The position numbers and the translations under genes are program-made. Under the pieces are notes generated by a model that did not search any database, was not told the DNA's origin, and was given only the letters and a program-made list of their open reading frames with translations. Shown here in pieces: positions 48,326 through 56,649 of a stretch of DNA of 64,000 bases. Source of the DNA: Streptomyces barringtoniae (GTDB taxonomy: Bacteria > Actinomycetota > Actinomycetes > Streptomycetales > Streptomycetaceae); contig NZ_JAJHNP010000003.1 in assembly GCF_020819595.1 (NCBI RefSeq), positions 186,001-250,000 on the forward strand, read 5' to 3'. The number at the start of each line of letters is the position of its first letter. The stretch's first letter is position 1.

Positions 48326-49246
48326 ATGCGCATCTTCGTCACCGGCGCTTCCGGCTGGATCGGATCCGCCGTCGTACCCGAGCTCCTCGAAGCCGGTCAC
48401 CAGGTCGTCGGGCTCGCCCGCTCCGACGCCTCCGCCGCCGCGCTCGTCGCGGCGGGCGCGGAGGTCGTCCGCGGCACCGTCGACGATCTCGACCTGCTGC
48501 GGGACGCGGCCGCCGCGTCGGACGGGGTGATCCACCTCGCCTTCAAGCACGACATCGCCTTCAGCGGCGACTTCCAGGGCGCCGCCGAGGCCGACCGTCG
48601 CGCCGTCGACGTCTTCGGCGAGGCGCTCGCCGGCAGCGACCGGCCCTTCGTCCTCGCCTCCGGCCTGGCCGGTCTCACATCCGGGCGGGTGGCGACCGAA
48701 CAGGACATGGCCGCGTTCGACGGGTCGCCGATCTCGATCCGCGCCGCCACCGCACAGGAGGTGCTGGCGTTCGCCTCGCGCGGCATCCGCTCCTCCGTCG
48801 TACGGCTCTCGCCGACCTGTCACGGCGAGGGGGACAACGGATTCATGGCGACACTGGTCGCCATCGCCCACGAGAAGGGCGTCTCCGGCTACATCGGCGA
48901 CGGCGCCAACCGCTGGCCGGCCGTCCACCGCCTCGACGCCGCGCATCTGTTCCGCCTCGCGGTCGAGCAGGCCCCGGCCGGATCGGTGCTGCACGGGGTC
49001 GCGGAGGAGGGCGTCGCGATCCGTGACGTCGCCGAGGTGATCGGCCGGCACCTCGACGTGCCGGTGGTCTCCGTGGCACCCGAGGCGGCGGCCGGGCACT
49101 TCGGCTGGCTGGCCGGCTTCATCGGCCTCGACCTGCCGGCGTCGAGCACGCTCACACGTGAACTGCTGGGCTGGAAGCCGACCCAGCCGGGCCTCCTCGA
49201 AGACCTGGCGAAGGGATACTCCCGCTCCCCTGCCGTCGGCGCCTGA
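48326..49246 (+). CDS. NAD-dependent epimerase/extended SDR oxidoreductase
   Basis: 306 residues. VTGASGWIGSAVVPEL Rossmann motif; YxxxK is not clearly conserved (AATAQEVLAFASRG at the expected place). GWLAGFIGLDLPASSTLTRELLGWKPTQPGLLEDL is the C-terminus typical of this actinobacterial extended SDR group. Substrate unknown. Regulated, most likely, by the divergent TetR. Confidence 0.88.
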   Translation: MRIFVTGASGWIGSAVVPELLEAGHQVVGLARSDASAAALVAAGAEVVRGTVDDLDLLRDAAAASDGVIHLAFKHDIAFSGDFQGAAEADRRAVDVFGEALAGSDRPFVLASGLAGLTSGRVATEQDMAAFDGSPISIRAATAQEVLAFASRGIRSSVVRLSPTCHGEGDNGFMATLVAIAHEKGVSGYIGDGANRWPAVHRLDAAHLFRLAVEQAPAGSVLHGVAEEGVAIRDVAEVIGRHLDVPVVSVAPEAAAGHFGWLAGFIGLDLPASSTLTRELLGWKPTQPGLLEDLAKGYSRSPAVGA

Positions 49247-49262
49247 CGGAACTCCGCCGACC

Positions 49263-49336
49263 GGGGGACTCCGGTACTCGGCAGCCCCCGGGGGGACTCC
49301 GGTACTCGGCCCCCCGGGGGGACTCCGGTCCGGGCC
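49263..49336. repeat. Three near-tandem copies of GGGGGACTCCGGTACTCGG
   Basis: Copies start near 49263, 49291 and 49316 with C/G runs between; the last diverges after ACTCCGGT. It follows the SDR stop. The C and G runs can pair, so it may double as a terminator, or it may be slippage-prone filler. Confidence 0.8.
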
Positions 49337-49359
49337 GAAGGGGCGCAACGCCGGGCCTC

Positions 49360-49554
49360 CTACGTCCGGGGACGGGCGATCGGCACATCGCCGGGCTCGG
49401 CAGCCCGGGCGTACACGCCGATCGCCACCGGGCCGGCGCCTCCGACGGCCGCCCGGGCGTCCCCCGCCGACAGGAACGCGTCGGCGTCGGCACGACACTC
49501 GGTGCGGAGCAGCCGCCGGGCCTCGCGGCGTTCGGATATCTGACGGTGAGACAT
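49360..49554 (-). CDS. Small hypothetical protein
   Basis: 64 residues from ATG 49554. Arg/Ala-rich helix (RQISERREARRLLRTECRADADAF) then VAIGVYARAAEPGD. Codon third positions are strongly G/C, as in real genes here. No family recognised and no clear ribosome site. Confidence 0.4.
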   Translation of the reverse strand: MSHRQISERREARRLLRTECRADADAFLSAGDARAAVGGAGPVAIGVYARAAEPGDVPIARPRT

Positions 49555-49600
49555 CGGTCCCGGACCGAGGGGCGGGCAGAGGGACGGGTGGGAGGCGGAG

Positions 49601-50137
49601 TCAGAAGTCCCGGGGCTGAAGGCCGGCCAGGCCCGTGTCGCGCATGATGCGCTCGACCGTCTCCGGCAGGGAGCTGTCGGCGCCGATGACCGTCTCCGCT
49701 CCCCCTGGCAGCAGGTCGCGCTGCCGGTACCACTCCCACAGGTCGGCCTCGCTCACGTGGTCGGCGATCGGCTTGGTCGCGTGGCGGGCGAGGGTCTCGT
49801 CGAACGGCACGTCGAGGTAGTAGCCGTAGGTGGGCCCCCGGTGGTCGGCGCGCAGCCGGGCGAGCATGTCCCCGTAGCGGTCGGCGTACAGGATGCCCTC
49901 GACGATCACGTGATATCCGGCGTCCAGGGCATAGCGGGCCACCATGTCGATCAGGCCGATGTTCGCCGCTCCCGGCCGGTCCCGCTCACGCAGCACGATC
50001 CGGCGCAGGTTGTCCTGTTCCACGAGGGCCAGCCCGCGGCCGAACCGGTCGCGGACACCCGCCGCGACGGAGGACTTGCCCGAGGCGCTGTTGCCGCGCA
50101 GCACCACGAGCCGGGTCTGTTCGGTACCGACTCCCAT
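49601..50137 (-). CDS. P-loop kinase-like protein
   Basis: 178 residues. Walker A GNSASGKSSV is at 15-24, and VEQDNLRRIVLRE, IVEGILYADRY and YLDVPFDETLARHATK follow, as in chloramphenicol-phosphotransferase/zeta-toxin-like AAA_33 kinases. There is no antitoxin beside it, so a small-molecule kinase is more likely than a toxin. It lies 39 bp after the next gene upstream on the same strand. Confidence 0.8.
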   Translation of the reverse strand: MGVGTEQTRLVVLRGNSASGKSSVAAGVRDRFGRGLALVEQDNLRRIVLRERDRPGAANIGLIDMVARYALDAGYHVIVEGILYADRYGDMLARLRADHRGPTYGYYLDVPFDETLARHATKPIADHVSEADLWEWYRQRDLLPGGAETVIGADSSLPETVERIMRDTGLAGLQPRDF

Positions 50138-50176
50138 CTGGCGCAGGGTACCGGCAGCGCCGTCCGAGGCCGGGTG

Positions 50177-50848
50177 TCACCAGTCGACGTGTGCGGTGAT
50201 CCATGCGGCCAAGCCGTCTTCGTCGCCCGCCGGGGGCAGTTCCGGACCGCAGGCGAGTGGCGTGCAGGACAGTTGCAGATGGGTGAGGTAGCCGTACGGG
50301 CCGTTGTCGGCCGACGGCCCGAGCACGAGGGCGTGGGTGGGAGTGCGCCAGATGCGATGTGTCAGCGCGGGCCCGGTGACGACGGTGGCGGACGACACGA
50401 CCGTCCGCGCGGCGGCCGCGCCCAGGCACTGGGTCACGGCCTGTGCCGCCTGGGCGAGGACGGCCTCGCAGTCCTGGTCCGTGCACGGTTCCTGGGTGGT
50501 CCAGCCGGGCAGTTGCCGCCAGCCGTCCAGATGGCCGGACATCCACGGGCCGTTGGCCTTGGCCTCATCGTCCGGGTCGACGGGGTACATCTCGCCGAAG
50601 ACGAGGAAGTACCGTGCGTCGAGGCTTCCGAACGGGCTGAGGCCGTCACTGCACAACACATACTGGTCGGCGGTGCGGAAGGAGTCGCAGACCAGTTCGT
50701 GCTCCCAGCTCCAGCCGCGACGCACTGTCTCCTCGTCAACGGCATCCACGTCTTCGGGGACGTACGGCACGAAGGGCAGCGCGACGAACTCGGCGACGGC
50801 CTCGACGGTCAAGGGGCGGTGCGCGAGGACGTGGACGGGTATCGGCAT
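50177..50848 (-). CDS. Hypothetical protein (SMI1-like acidic, unrecognised)
   Basis: 223 residues from ATG 50848. Acidic, with aromatic-rich segments (SWEHELVCDSF, YFLVFGEMYPVD, GHLDGWRQLPGW) and several Cys (CTDQDCE). There is no signal peptide or membrane segment. It codes with normal Streptomyces codon use, so it is real, but I recognise no family. Upstream of the kinase-like gene. Confidence 0.6.
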   Translation of the reverse strand: MPIPVHVLAHRPLTVEAVAEFVALPFVPYVPEDVDAVDEETVRRGWSWEHELVCDSFRTADQYVLCSDGLSPFGSLDARYFLVFGEMYPVDPDDEAKANGPWMSGHLDGWRQLPGWTTQEPCTDQDCEAVLAQAAQAVTQCLGAAAARTVVSSATVVTGPALTHRIWRTPTHALVLGPSADNGPYGYLTHLQLSCTPLACGPELPPAGDEDGLAAWITAHVDW

Positions 50849-50894
50849 GTGGATCACTCTAGGAGCGGCGGCGGCCGGGCTCCCCCGTCCCCCG

Positions 50895-51734
50895 TCAGAA
50901 GAGCCGGGCGAACTCCTGTGCCAAAGGCTCCAGTACGTGTGGTGAGTAGGGCAGCGGGAGGTAGACGATCGCGAGTTCGGCGCCCTCGGCCGCGAAGGCG
51001 GCAGCGTCGGCGGCGGCTTCGGCCGGATCGCCGGTGAAGCGGACCTGGGCCGAGAGGCGGATCTCCGCGGGATCGCGCCCGATACGGCCACAGTGTTCGA
51101 ACAGCACCTCGCGTGCCCTGCGGAACTGTGCCGGAGTCCCGGTGTCGAAGTTCCAGTGCTGGGCAAACCTGGCCGCCGTGCGCAGCGTGCGTTTCTCCCC
51201 GCTGCCGCCGATGCACAACGGCGGATGAGGGCGCTGAACGGGCTTGGGGTTGCAGCGCGCGTCCGACAGCTCGTAGTAGGCGCCCCTGAAGGTGGTGGTC
51301 CGCTTGGGCCCGAGAAGACCGGTGAGCACCTCGCAGGCCTCCTCGAAGCGGTCGCTCCGCTGTCGCGGCGTGCCCATCTCGATGCCGTACGCGCGCGACT
51401 CCTCCTCGTTCCACCCCGTCCCGATGCCGAGTTCCAGTCGTCCGTGGGAGATGACATCGAGGGTGGCGGCCATGTTGGCGAGGATCGCCGGGTGACGGTA
51501 GTGGATACCGGTCACCAGGGTGCCCAGCCGCAGCCTCCGCGTGGCCTGGGCCAGTGCCGCCAGGCTGATCCAGCCCTCCAGACGCGGTGTCGCGGGGTTC
51601 GTGCCGTGCATGGCCTGGAAGTGGTCGGAGGTCCATCCGGACTCGAAGATCTCGATCTCGTCGGCCGCACGCCATACGTCGAGCATGGCCTCCCACGAGG
51701 TGCCCTGCGGCGATGTCTTGAAAGCGAAGCGCAT
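50895..51734 (-). CDS. LLM-class F420-dependent oxidoreductase
   Basis: 279 residues, luciferase-like TIM barrel: ESGWTSDHFQAMHG, LRLGTLVTGIHYRHPAILANMAATLDVISHGRLELGIGTGWNEEE, CIGGSGEKRTLR. These are typical of actinobacterial F420-dependent enzymes in this superfamily. F420 rather than FMN use is inferred from the group. Substrate unknown. Confidence 0.85.
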   Translation of the reverse strand: MRFAFKTSPQGTSWEAMLDVWRAADEIEIFESGWTSDHFQAMHGTNPATPRLEGWISLAALAQATRRLRLGTLVTGIHYRHPAILANMAATLDVISHGRLELGIGTGWNEEESRAYGIEMGTPRQRSDRFEEACEVLTGLLGPKRTTTFRGAYYELSDARCNPKPVQRPHPPLCIGGSGEKRTLRTAARFAQHWNFDTGTPAQFRRAREVLFEHCGRIGRDPAEIRLSAQVRFTGDPAEAAADAAAFAAEGAELAIVYLPLPYSPHVLEPLAQEFARLF

Positions 51735-52006
51735 CGCGTCAACCTAGCTCAGGGGTAAGGCTGTCGAGGTGTGCTGAGCAGGCGTGGCCGCCTGCGACTG
51801 GGCCGTCCTGGGCGCCGTCATGTCGCCGGACGCCACCGTCGGGGCGGACCGGAAGGAGGCCACCGCTCTCCGGTCCGCCCGGACGCGGACGGACAGACAC
51901 ACCTGGCCGCGACCGGGAAGCCGAGCGCCATGCCGCCGGTGGCGACGCCGTGACCGTCACCGCTCGCCTCCCTGGCGAGCGGCCGGTCTCCCCGTAGGGT
52001 GGGTCC

Positions 52007-52405
52007 GTGACCGGCGAGACTGATCTGCAGACACTGCTCAGCGGCATGCGTCCGGAACTGAATCCGGGACGCTATGTCTTCACCATGGCGGAGGGCGGCG
52101 TGCCGTCCGGTGTCACCCCGGTGGTGACGGTGGCCGAACAGGAGGGCCTGACCCTCGTCGTGCCCCAGGCGGACGCGGACGCGGCGGGGATGGCGTACGA
52201 CTACGTGGCCGGATGGATCACCCTGCGGGTGCACTCCGCGCTGGCCGCGGTCGGGCTGACCGCCGCTGTCTCCCGCGCCCTCGCCGACGCCGAGCTGAGC
52301 TGCAACGTCGTCGCCGGCTTCCACCACGACCACCTCTTCGTGCCCTACGAGCAGGCCGAGGAGGCCATGGACGTCCTGCGGCAGCTGGCCCGCGGCTCTT
52401 CCTGA
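52007..52405 (+). CDS. ACT-domain protein
   Basis: 132 residues from a GTG at 52007. YVFTMAEGGVPSGVTPVVTVAEQEGLTLVVPQ with WITLRVHSALAAVGLTAAVSRALADAELSCNVVAGFHHDHLFVP gives two ACT-like beta-alpha-beta units. Small ligand-binding protein, probably amino-acid sensing by family. Stands alone. Confidence 0.8.
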   Translation: MTGETDLQTLLSGMRPELNPGRYVFTMAEGGVPSGVTPVVTVAEQEGLTLVVPQADADAAGMAYDYVAGWITLRVHSALAAVGLTAAVSRALADAELSCNVVAGFHHDHLFVPYEQAEEAMDVLRQLARGSS

Positions 52406-52758
52406 CTCCCTCGAGGACGGCGTCGACGCGGCCCGAGGCAGGGCAGCCATGCCGGTGCGTGCGCGGCACCGTCCTCGACGCCCGGCCGGCGCGTCGTACC
52501 CCTGCCCGTGGCCGGGTGCGGCGCCATCGTGCGGCGAAGGGCGAACATCTGGGACCGGCCGCGGTGTACGAGGTCGAGGCGGGCATGGTGGGAGGCGGCC
52601 GCGGGACGGCGAAGGCCGCTGGGAGGTACGGCTCGTCGTGCTGCTCCGTGGTCGTTCCCTCCTGCGCCCGGTCGCCGCGGTCGGTCTCCCGCTGTTCCGA
52701 AGCCGCCTCTGCGGCCTCGACGTCGTCCGCTGAGGCGGGCACCCGATCACCGGCCGCC
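52406..52758. other. Intergenic stretch, ~350 bp, no gene recognised
   Basis: Open frames cross it on both strands, but none has homology, a ribosome site and codon bias together. The MerR promoter begins at its right end. Confidence 0.5.
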
Positions 52759-52790
52759 TTGACCTTGACCCCGAGGTCAGGGTTTAGCGT
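52759..52790 (+). promoter_or_regulatory. MerR-type promoter with central dyad
   Basis: A -35 TTGACC (52759-52764) and -10 TAGCGT (52785-52790) are 20 bp apart, the long spacing that MerR activators correct. The spacer region holds ACCTTGACC, a 4-bp spacer and GGTCAGGGT (52762-52783), with one mismatch between halves. The MerR-redoxin start follows 19 bp later, so autoregulation is likely. Confidence 0.7.
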
Positions 52791-52808
52791 TTGGGTGAGG
52801 TGAGCGGC

Positions 52809-53765
52809 ATGAGGATCAGTGAGCTGGCGGGGCGGGCCGGGGTGACGGCGAAGGCGGTGCGGTACTACGAGTCGCTGGGGCTGATCGCACCCGAGCGCCT
52901 GCCCAACGGCTACCGGGACTACGGCGAGGACGACGTACGCCTCGTACGGGAGATCAGGACGCTCCACCGGCTCGGTATCCCCGTAGAGCGCACGCGGCCG
53001 TTCCTCGAGTGCCTGGCGGCCGGACGGGCGCACGCGGACGACTGTCCCGCCTCCCTCGCCGGCTACCGCGAGGCCATCGACGAGCTCACCGAGCGCATCG
53101 AGTCCCTGACCGCCCGCCGCGCGACGCTGATCGCCAACCTGAACGCCGCCGCCCACCGGGGCAGTCGCGCCGTACCGCCCGAGGAGAGAGGCACCGGACG
53201 CATGGACCACCTGACGCTGCCGGCGGACCTGCCCGTCCCCGAGGACGACGGCGCGGCGAACCACCTCCCGGGCATGGAGGTGCCGGGCCTGGAACTGCTC
53301 GACACCGCGGGCCGAATGGTCCGCCTGGACGGGCTCGGGCCCCGGCGCACGGTCGTCTACGTCTACCCCCTCACCGGCCGCCCCGGCACCGACCTGCCGG
53401 AAGGCTGGAACTCGATTCCCGGAGCCCGTGGCTGCACGCCCGAGTCATGCGGCTTCCGCGACCACTTCCACGACCTGCTCGAAGCCGGCGCGGGCCGTGT
53501 CTACGGGCTGTCCAGTCAGGACACCGACTACCAGCGCGAGGTGGTGGAGCGGCTGGGACTGCCCTTCGACATGCTCTCGGACCCCGCCCTCGGCCTTGCC
53601 GACACGCTCGGTCTGCCCACGTTCGAGGTCGAGGGGATGCGGTTGTTCAGGCGCCTGACGCTCGTCCTCCGCGCCGGTGTGATCGAGCATGTCTTCTACC
53701 CGGTCTTCCCGCCGAACGAGCACGCCCAGCAGGTGCTGACCTGGCTGCGCGGGAACCCTCTGTAG
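52809..53765 (+). CDS. MerR DNA-binding domain fused to a 2-Cys peroxiredoxin
   Basis: 318 residues from ATG 52809. Residues 1-75 are a MerR winged helix (MRISELAGRAGVTAKAVRYY, PNGYRDYGEDDVRLV). A dimerisation helix (~80-115) and a linker follow. Residues ~155-318 are a redoxin domain with C209 and C214 in GCTPESCGFRD, the Cys-x4-Cys of BCP/PrxQ peroxiredoxins, then YGLSSQDTDYQREVVERLGLPFDMLSD. A peroxide could oxidise the pair and change the DNA-bound form (inference). Alternatively the redoxin half detoxifies. It has its own MerR-type promoter and no obvious operon partner. Confidence 0.88.
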   Translation: MRISELAGRAGVTAKAVRYYESLGLIAPERLPNGYRDYGEDDVRLVREIRTLHRLGIPVERTRPFLECLAAGRAHADDCPASLAGYREAIDELTERIESLTARRATLIANLNAAAHRGSRAVPPEERGTGRMDHLTLPADLPVPEDDGAANHLPGMEVPGLELLDTAGRMVRLDGLGPRRTVVYVYPLTGRPGTDLPEGWNSIPGARGCTPESCGFRDHFHDLLEAGAGRVYGLSSQDTDYQREVVERLGLPFDMLSDPALGLADTLGLPTFEVEGMRLFRRLTLVLRAGVIEHVFYPVFPPNEHAQQVLTWLRGNPL

Positions 53766-54274
53766 GTACCGGCACCGGCACCGGCCCTCGTGCCGGGCCG
53801 TAGAACGGGTGGAACGACGGGGCCGGCCGCGCGCCACTCCGCGCCGCCAACGCGCTGGCGGCGGCCTGGAGTTGCGGCACCGACTCCTTCGACACGTCAT
53901 GGCACGACGGCGCCCAGGTCTCCCGGGTACGTCGACTGCTGCGGACCGCCGGGCAGGGACACCACGGGTGCGCCGTCCCCCGGGACGCTGTGGGCGAGTT
54001 CGGCGCCGTCGTACGCGGTGAAGGGTCCCATCACGGCATTCTGCCGGGGAAATGGCTGCTTCCGCCTCCCCGGTCTGCCCGGCAGGAGACATCGGAAGAG
54101 TGACATGGGGGGAGAACGGCACACGACCGGGCAACGCACAGGGTTCACTCGGTGGAAACCCGCCGGTCCATCCGTATCATCCATGTGTCGGGGGACCCGC
54201 AGGACAACTCCCGTTCCCCGCCTGCCGCGACCGGAGGCGATGGGAGCGCACCAGAGTCACGATAGGAGCCACAG
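53766..54274. other. Intergenic stretch, ~510 bp, with one gene fragment
   Basis: Apart from the alpha/beta-hydrolase fragment at 53897-54031, I see nothing coding. The right part carries the promoter region of the coiled-coil gene. Confidence 0.5.
53897..54031 (-). pseudogene. N-terminal fragment of an alpha/beta hydrolase
   Basis: From ATG 54031: MGPFTAYDGAELAHSV, then PVVSLPGGPQQSTYPGDLG, is the start of proline-iminopeptidase-like hydrolases (strand, then the HGGP-type oxyanion loop). It stops after 44 residues at 53897; the nucleophile elbow and all the rest are absent. Confidence 0.5.
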
Positions 54275-54961
54275 ATGCCTGAGCCCACCGCCCCCGTCAC
54301 CGAGTTGACCTCGCAGTACGTCAGCCAGGTGACCAACGACCTCGAGCACAACGTCAAGGAGCAGGAACGCATCACCGCCGAAATCGCGGCGCTTCAGGAG
54401 CAGTTGGCCGCTCTGCAGCACGACCAGACGATCCTGGTGAACATGCGGCAGGCGCTCGGTGTCGCGACGTCGGTGGCCACCCCCACCCCGACCGAGGGCG
54501 CCGTGGTGCCCGCCCCGCGCAAGAAGACCACCACCCCCTCCGAGACGCGCCGGACGCCGAAGAAGGCGGCCCCGGAGCAGTCCGGGCGCGGGAAGCAGCA
54601 GCCCGCCAAGAAGCCCGCGGTGACGAAGCCCGAAGCGACGAAGCCCTCGGCGGCGAAGGTCTCCCCGGCGAAGAAGGCGACCGGCCAGGCCGCCCAGCCC
54701 ACCCTCATCGAACTGGTCCGCCGCCATCTCGCCGAGCAGCAGGAGCCCCGCTCCGCGGCGGAGGTCTCCGAGGCGCTGGGCAAGGCACATCCGGACCGGG
54801 AGATCCAGACCAAGGTCATCCGCACCACCCTGGAGAACCTCGTGGCCCGCAACGCCGCCCAGCGCACCAAGCAGGGCTCGTCCGTCTTCTACACCCTCGC
54901 CACCGCAGCCGAGTCGGCGGCGGCGAACGCGGAGGAGTCCCGGCCCGACGCTGCCGAATGA
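54275..54961 (+). CDS. Coiled-coil / basic-linker / winged-helix protein
   Basis: 228 residues. A coiled coil (~20-60, EQERITAEIAALQEQLAALQHDQTIL) is followed by a Lys/Ala/Pro-rich histone-H1-like linker (~75-140, many KK, PAKKPA-type segments), and then a winged-helix module (LIELVRRHLAEQQEPRSAAEVSEALGKAHPDREIQTKVIRTTLENLVARNAAQRTKQGSSVFYTL). Likely a DNA-binding regulator or nucleoid protein; conserved in streptomycetes as a 'regulatory protein', as far as I recall. Target unknown. Confidence 0.75.
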   Translation: MPEPTAPVTELTSQYVSQVTNDLEHNVKEQERITAEIAALQEQLAALQHDQTILVNMRQALGVATSVATPTPTEGAVVPAPRKKTTTPSETRRTPKKAAPEQSGRGKQQPAKKPAVTKPEATKPSAAKVSPAKKATGQAAQPTLIELVRRHLAEQQEPRSAAEVSEALGKAHPDREIQTKVIRTTLENLVARNAAQRTKQGSSVFYTLATAAESAAANAEESRPDAAE

Positions 54962-55054
54962 GCCGTGGCGACATCGCCCCGTCCTGCACCGACAAGGGTC
55001 GGCGCGTTCGGACGGGGCGACCCGGCACAGCTGACGTGCGGTCGGTTCCGCGGC

Positions 55055-56011
55055 TCACAAACCTGCCATGGACCTCTGTCGCGTCTGGTCGAACTCGGCC
55101 ACCGGGTTGCCCCCGGCCTGCCAGGGCCACGCGGTGACGACGCCGCCGATCTGCTCGAAGACGGCACGCGCCTCGGCGCGCCGGTCGGCGGCGACCAGCG
55201 AGTAGGCGAGGAGGTTGAGGTCGGCCAGCGCCTTGGCGTGGCGGAGGAACCCCGGCTGGGTCCAGGTGTGTGCCGCGCGGTCGAGGGCCTGCGTGGCCAT
55301 GGCATGGGACCAGTGGTTCCGTGCCACCAGCGCCTCGAGCCCGCCGCGGTCGAGGATGGCGTGGTACTGGTGGACCTGAGCGGTGAGTTCGGTCCCCACA
55401 CACGCCGCGTTGGCGGGCATGCGGGCGCGCAGGGTGTCCACGAACTCCAGGACCTGGATGCGCGACCCCGCCTCGTTCGGGCTGAGGTAGGCCAGCATGT
55501 TCAGGTAGGCCTCGCGGTTCCAGCGATCGCGTGCGAGCACCTCGTTCCACACCCCGAAGACCTGCGACTGCTCCCGGCGTTCCAGGCGTGCCACCGCGAG
55601 GAGGGCCACCCAGGGCGTGGGGTCCTCGGGGGCGAGTTCGGCGGCGCGCAGACAGGTCTGGACGGTGCCGGCGGGGTCTTCCAGGCGCCCCTGTGCGCGG
55701 CCCTGCGCGACCTGGGTCCAGGCGTGCAGGACGAGTGCGTCAACGCTGCGGGGCTCGCGCGTGGCCCAGGACCGGGGCAGATGCGAGCCGGCGAGGTATC
55801 CCGCCAGGACGTCGATGCGATGCCCCCGGCGGTCCCAGTCGCCGGGCTCCTGCTCCAGGAGGCGGGACATCTGCGCCACACACAGCTCGCTGGTCGCGAT
55901 GGTGCCGGTCCTGGTGGTCGCCACGAGTGACTTCAGCAGCTTGCCCAGGTCCTGGTCGTCGAGCTCGGGAGCAAGACGGACCCTTCTGCGGCGACTGGAG
56001 AGAAATGCCAT
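55055..56011 (-). CDS. TPR/DUF-type helical-repeat protein, hypothetical
   Basis: 318 residues, all helical. Segments TCLRAAELAPEDPTPWVALLAVARLE and VWNEVLARDRWNREAYLNMLAYLSP look like tetratricopeptide-type repeats, then AVFEQIGGVVTAWPWQ. No signal peptide. Function unknown, perhaps scaffolding. Divergent from the GNAT gene. Confidence 0.65.
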   Translation of the reverse strand: MAFLSSRRRRVRLAPELDDQDLGKLLKSLVATTRTGTIATSELCVAQMSRLLEQEPGDWDRRGHRIDVLAGYLAGSHLPRSWATREPRSVDALVLHAWTQVAQGRAQGRLEDPAGTVQTCLRAAELAPEDPTPWVALLAVARLERREQSQVFGVWNEVLARDRWNREAYLNMLAYLSPNEAGSRIQVLEFVDTLRARMPANAACVGTELTAQVHQYHAILDRGGLEALVARNHWSHAMATQALDRAAHTWTQPGFLRHAKALADLNLLAYSLVAADRRAEARAVFEQIGGVVTAWPWQAGGNPVAEFDQTRQRSMAGL

Positions 56012-56077
56012 GCCCGGAGGCTAGGGCGGATCGGTGGGCGCGCAAGGGCTGGGACCGAGATCGTTATGGTTTACACG

Positions 56078-56107
56078 TACAACTTGCTCATACAACTTTC
56101 CTATATT
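56078..56107 (+). promoter_or_regulatory. AT-rich promoter region with direct repeats
   Basis: TACAACTT occurs at 56078-56085 and 56091-56098. TATATT (56102-56107) is a good -10 and is 18 bp from TACAAC. This would put the transcript start at or next to the GNAT ATG (56115), a leaderless message. Confidence 0.4.
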
Positions 56108-56114
56108 GCGGTCC

Positions 56115-56630
56115 ATGCCCGAGATACAGCTGCTCCGTCCGGCTCACGCCCTCGCGCTGTTCGCGTTCGAGCAGGAGAACCGGGGCTACTTCGCCGCGTC
56201 CGTCCCCGACCGGGGCGATGACTACTTCGCCCGGTTCGACGAGCGGCTCCGTGCCCTGCTCGACGAGCAGGAGGCCGGCCTCTGCTACTTCCACGTGCTG
56301 GTGGGCGCCGGAGACGAGGTGCTGGGCCGGATGAATCTGGTGGATGTCTCGGACGGCGCCGCCGAACTCGGGTATCGCATCGCGGAGCGTGCCGCGGGCC
56401 GGGGGCTCGCCACCTGGGCCGTGCGGGAGATCTGCGGCCTGGCCGCCCACCGCTACGGACTGACGGCGCTGCGTGCCGCGACCACCCTGGACAATGCGGC
56501 ATCGCGAGCCGTCCTGGCCCGTTCGGGGTTCGCCGTCGTCGGCGAGACCCGGCTCTCCGGCCGCCCCGGTCTGTCGTATCTCCGCAGTCTTGCGGATCTC
56601 ACCGCTCCGCCGGGTGCAACGACCGCCTAG
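56115..56630 (+). CDS. GNAT-family N-acetyltransferase (RimJ/RimL-like)
   Basis: 171 residues from ATG 56115. LLRPAHALALFAFEQENRGYFAASVPDR and AELGYRIAERAAGRGLATWAVREI (acetyl-CoA pyrophosphate loop) then LDNAASRAVLARSGF are RimL-like. It acetylates a protein N-terminus or small amine; substrate unknown. Confidence 0.88.
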   Translation: MPEIQLLRPAHALALFAFEQENRGYFAASVPDRGDDYFARFDERLRALLDEQEAGLCYFHVLVGAGDEVLGRMNLVDVSDGAAELGYRIAERAAGRGLATWAVREICGLAAHRYGLTALRAATTLDNAASRAVLARSGFAVVGETRLSGRPGLSYLRSLADLTAPPGATTA

Positions 56631-56649
56631 TCGCGGAACGGGCACAGCA

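Noticed and set aside
49601..50137. Zeta toxin of a toxin-antitoxin pair
   Set aside because: The P-loop resembles the family, but there is no antitoxin gene adjacent and the neighbours are unrelated.
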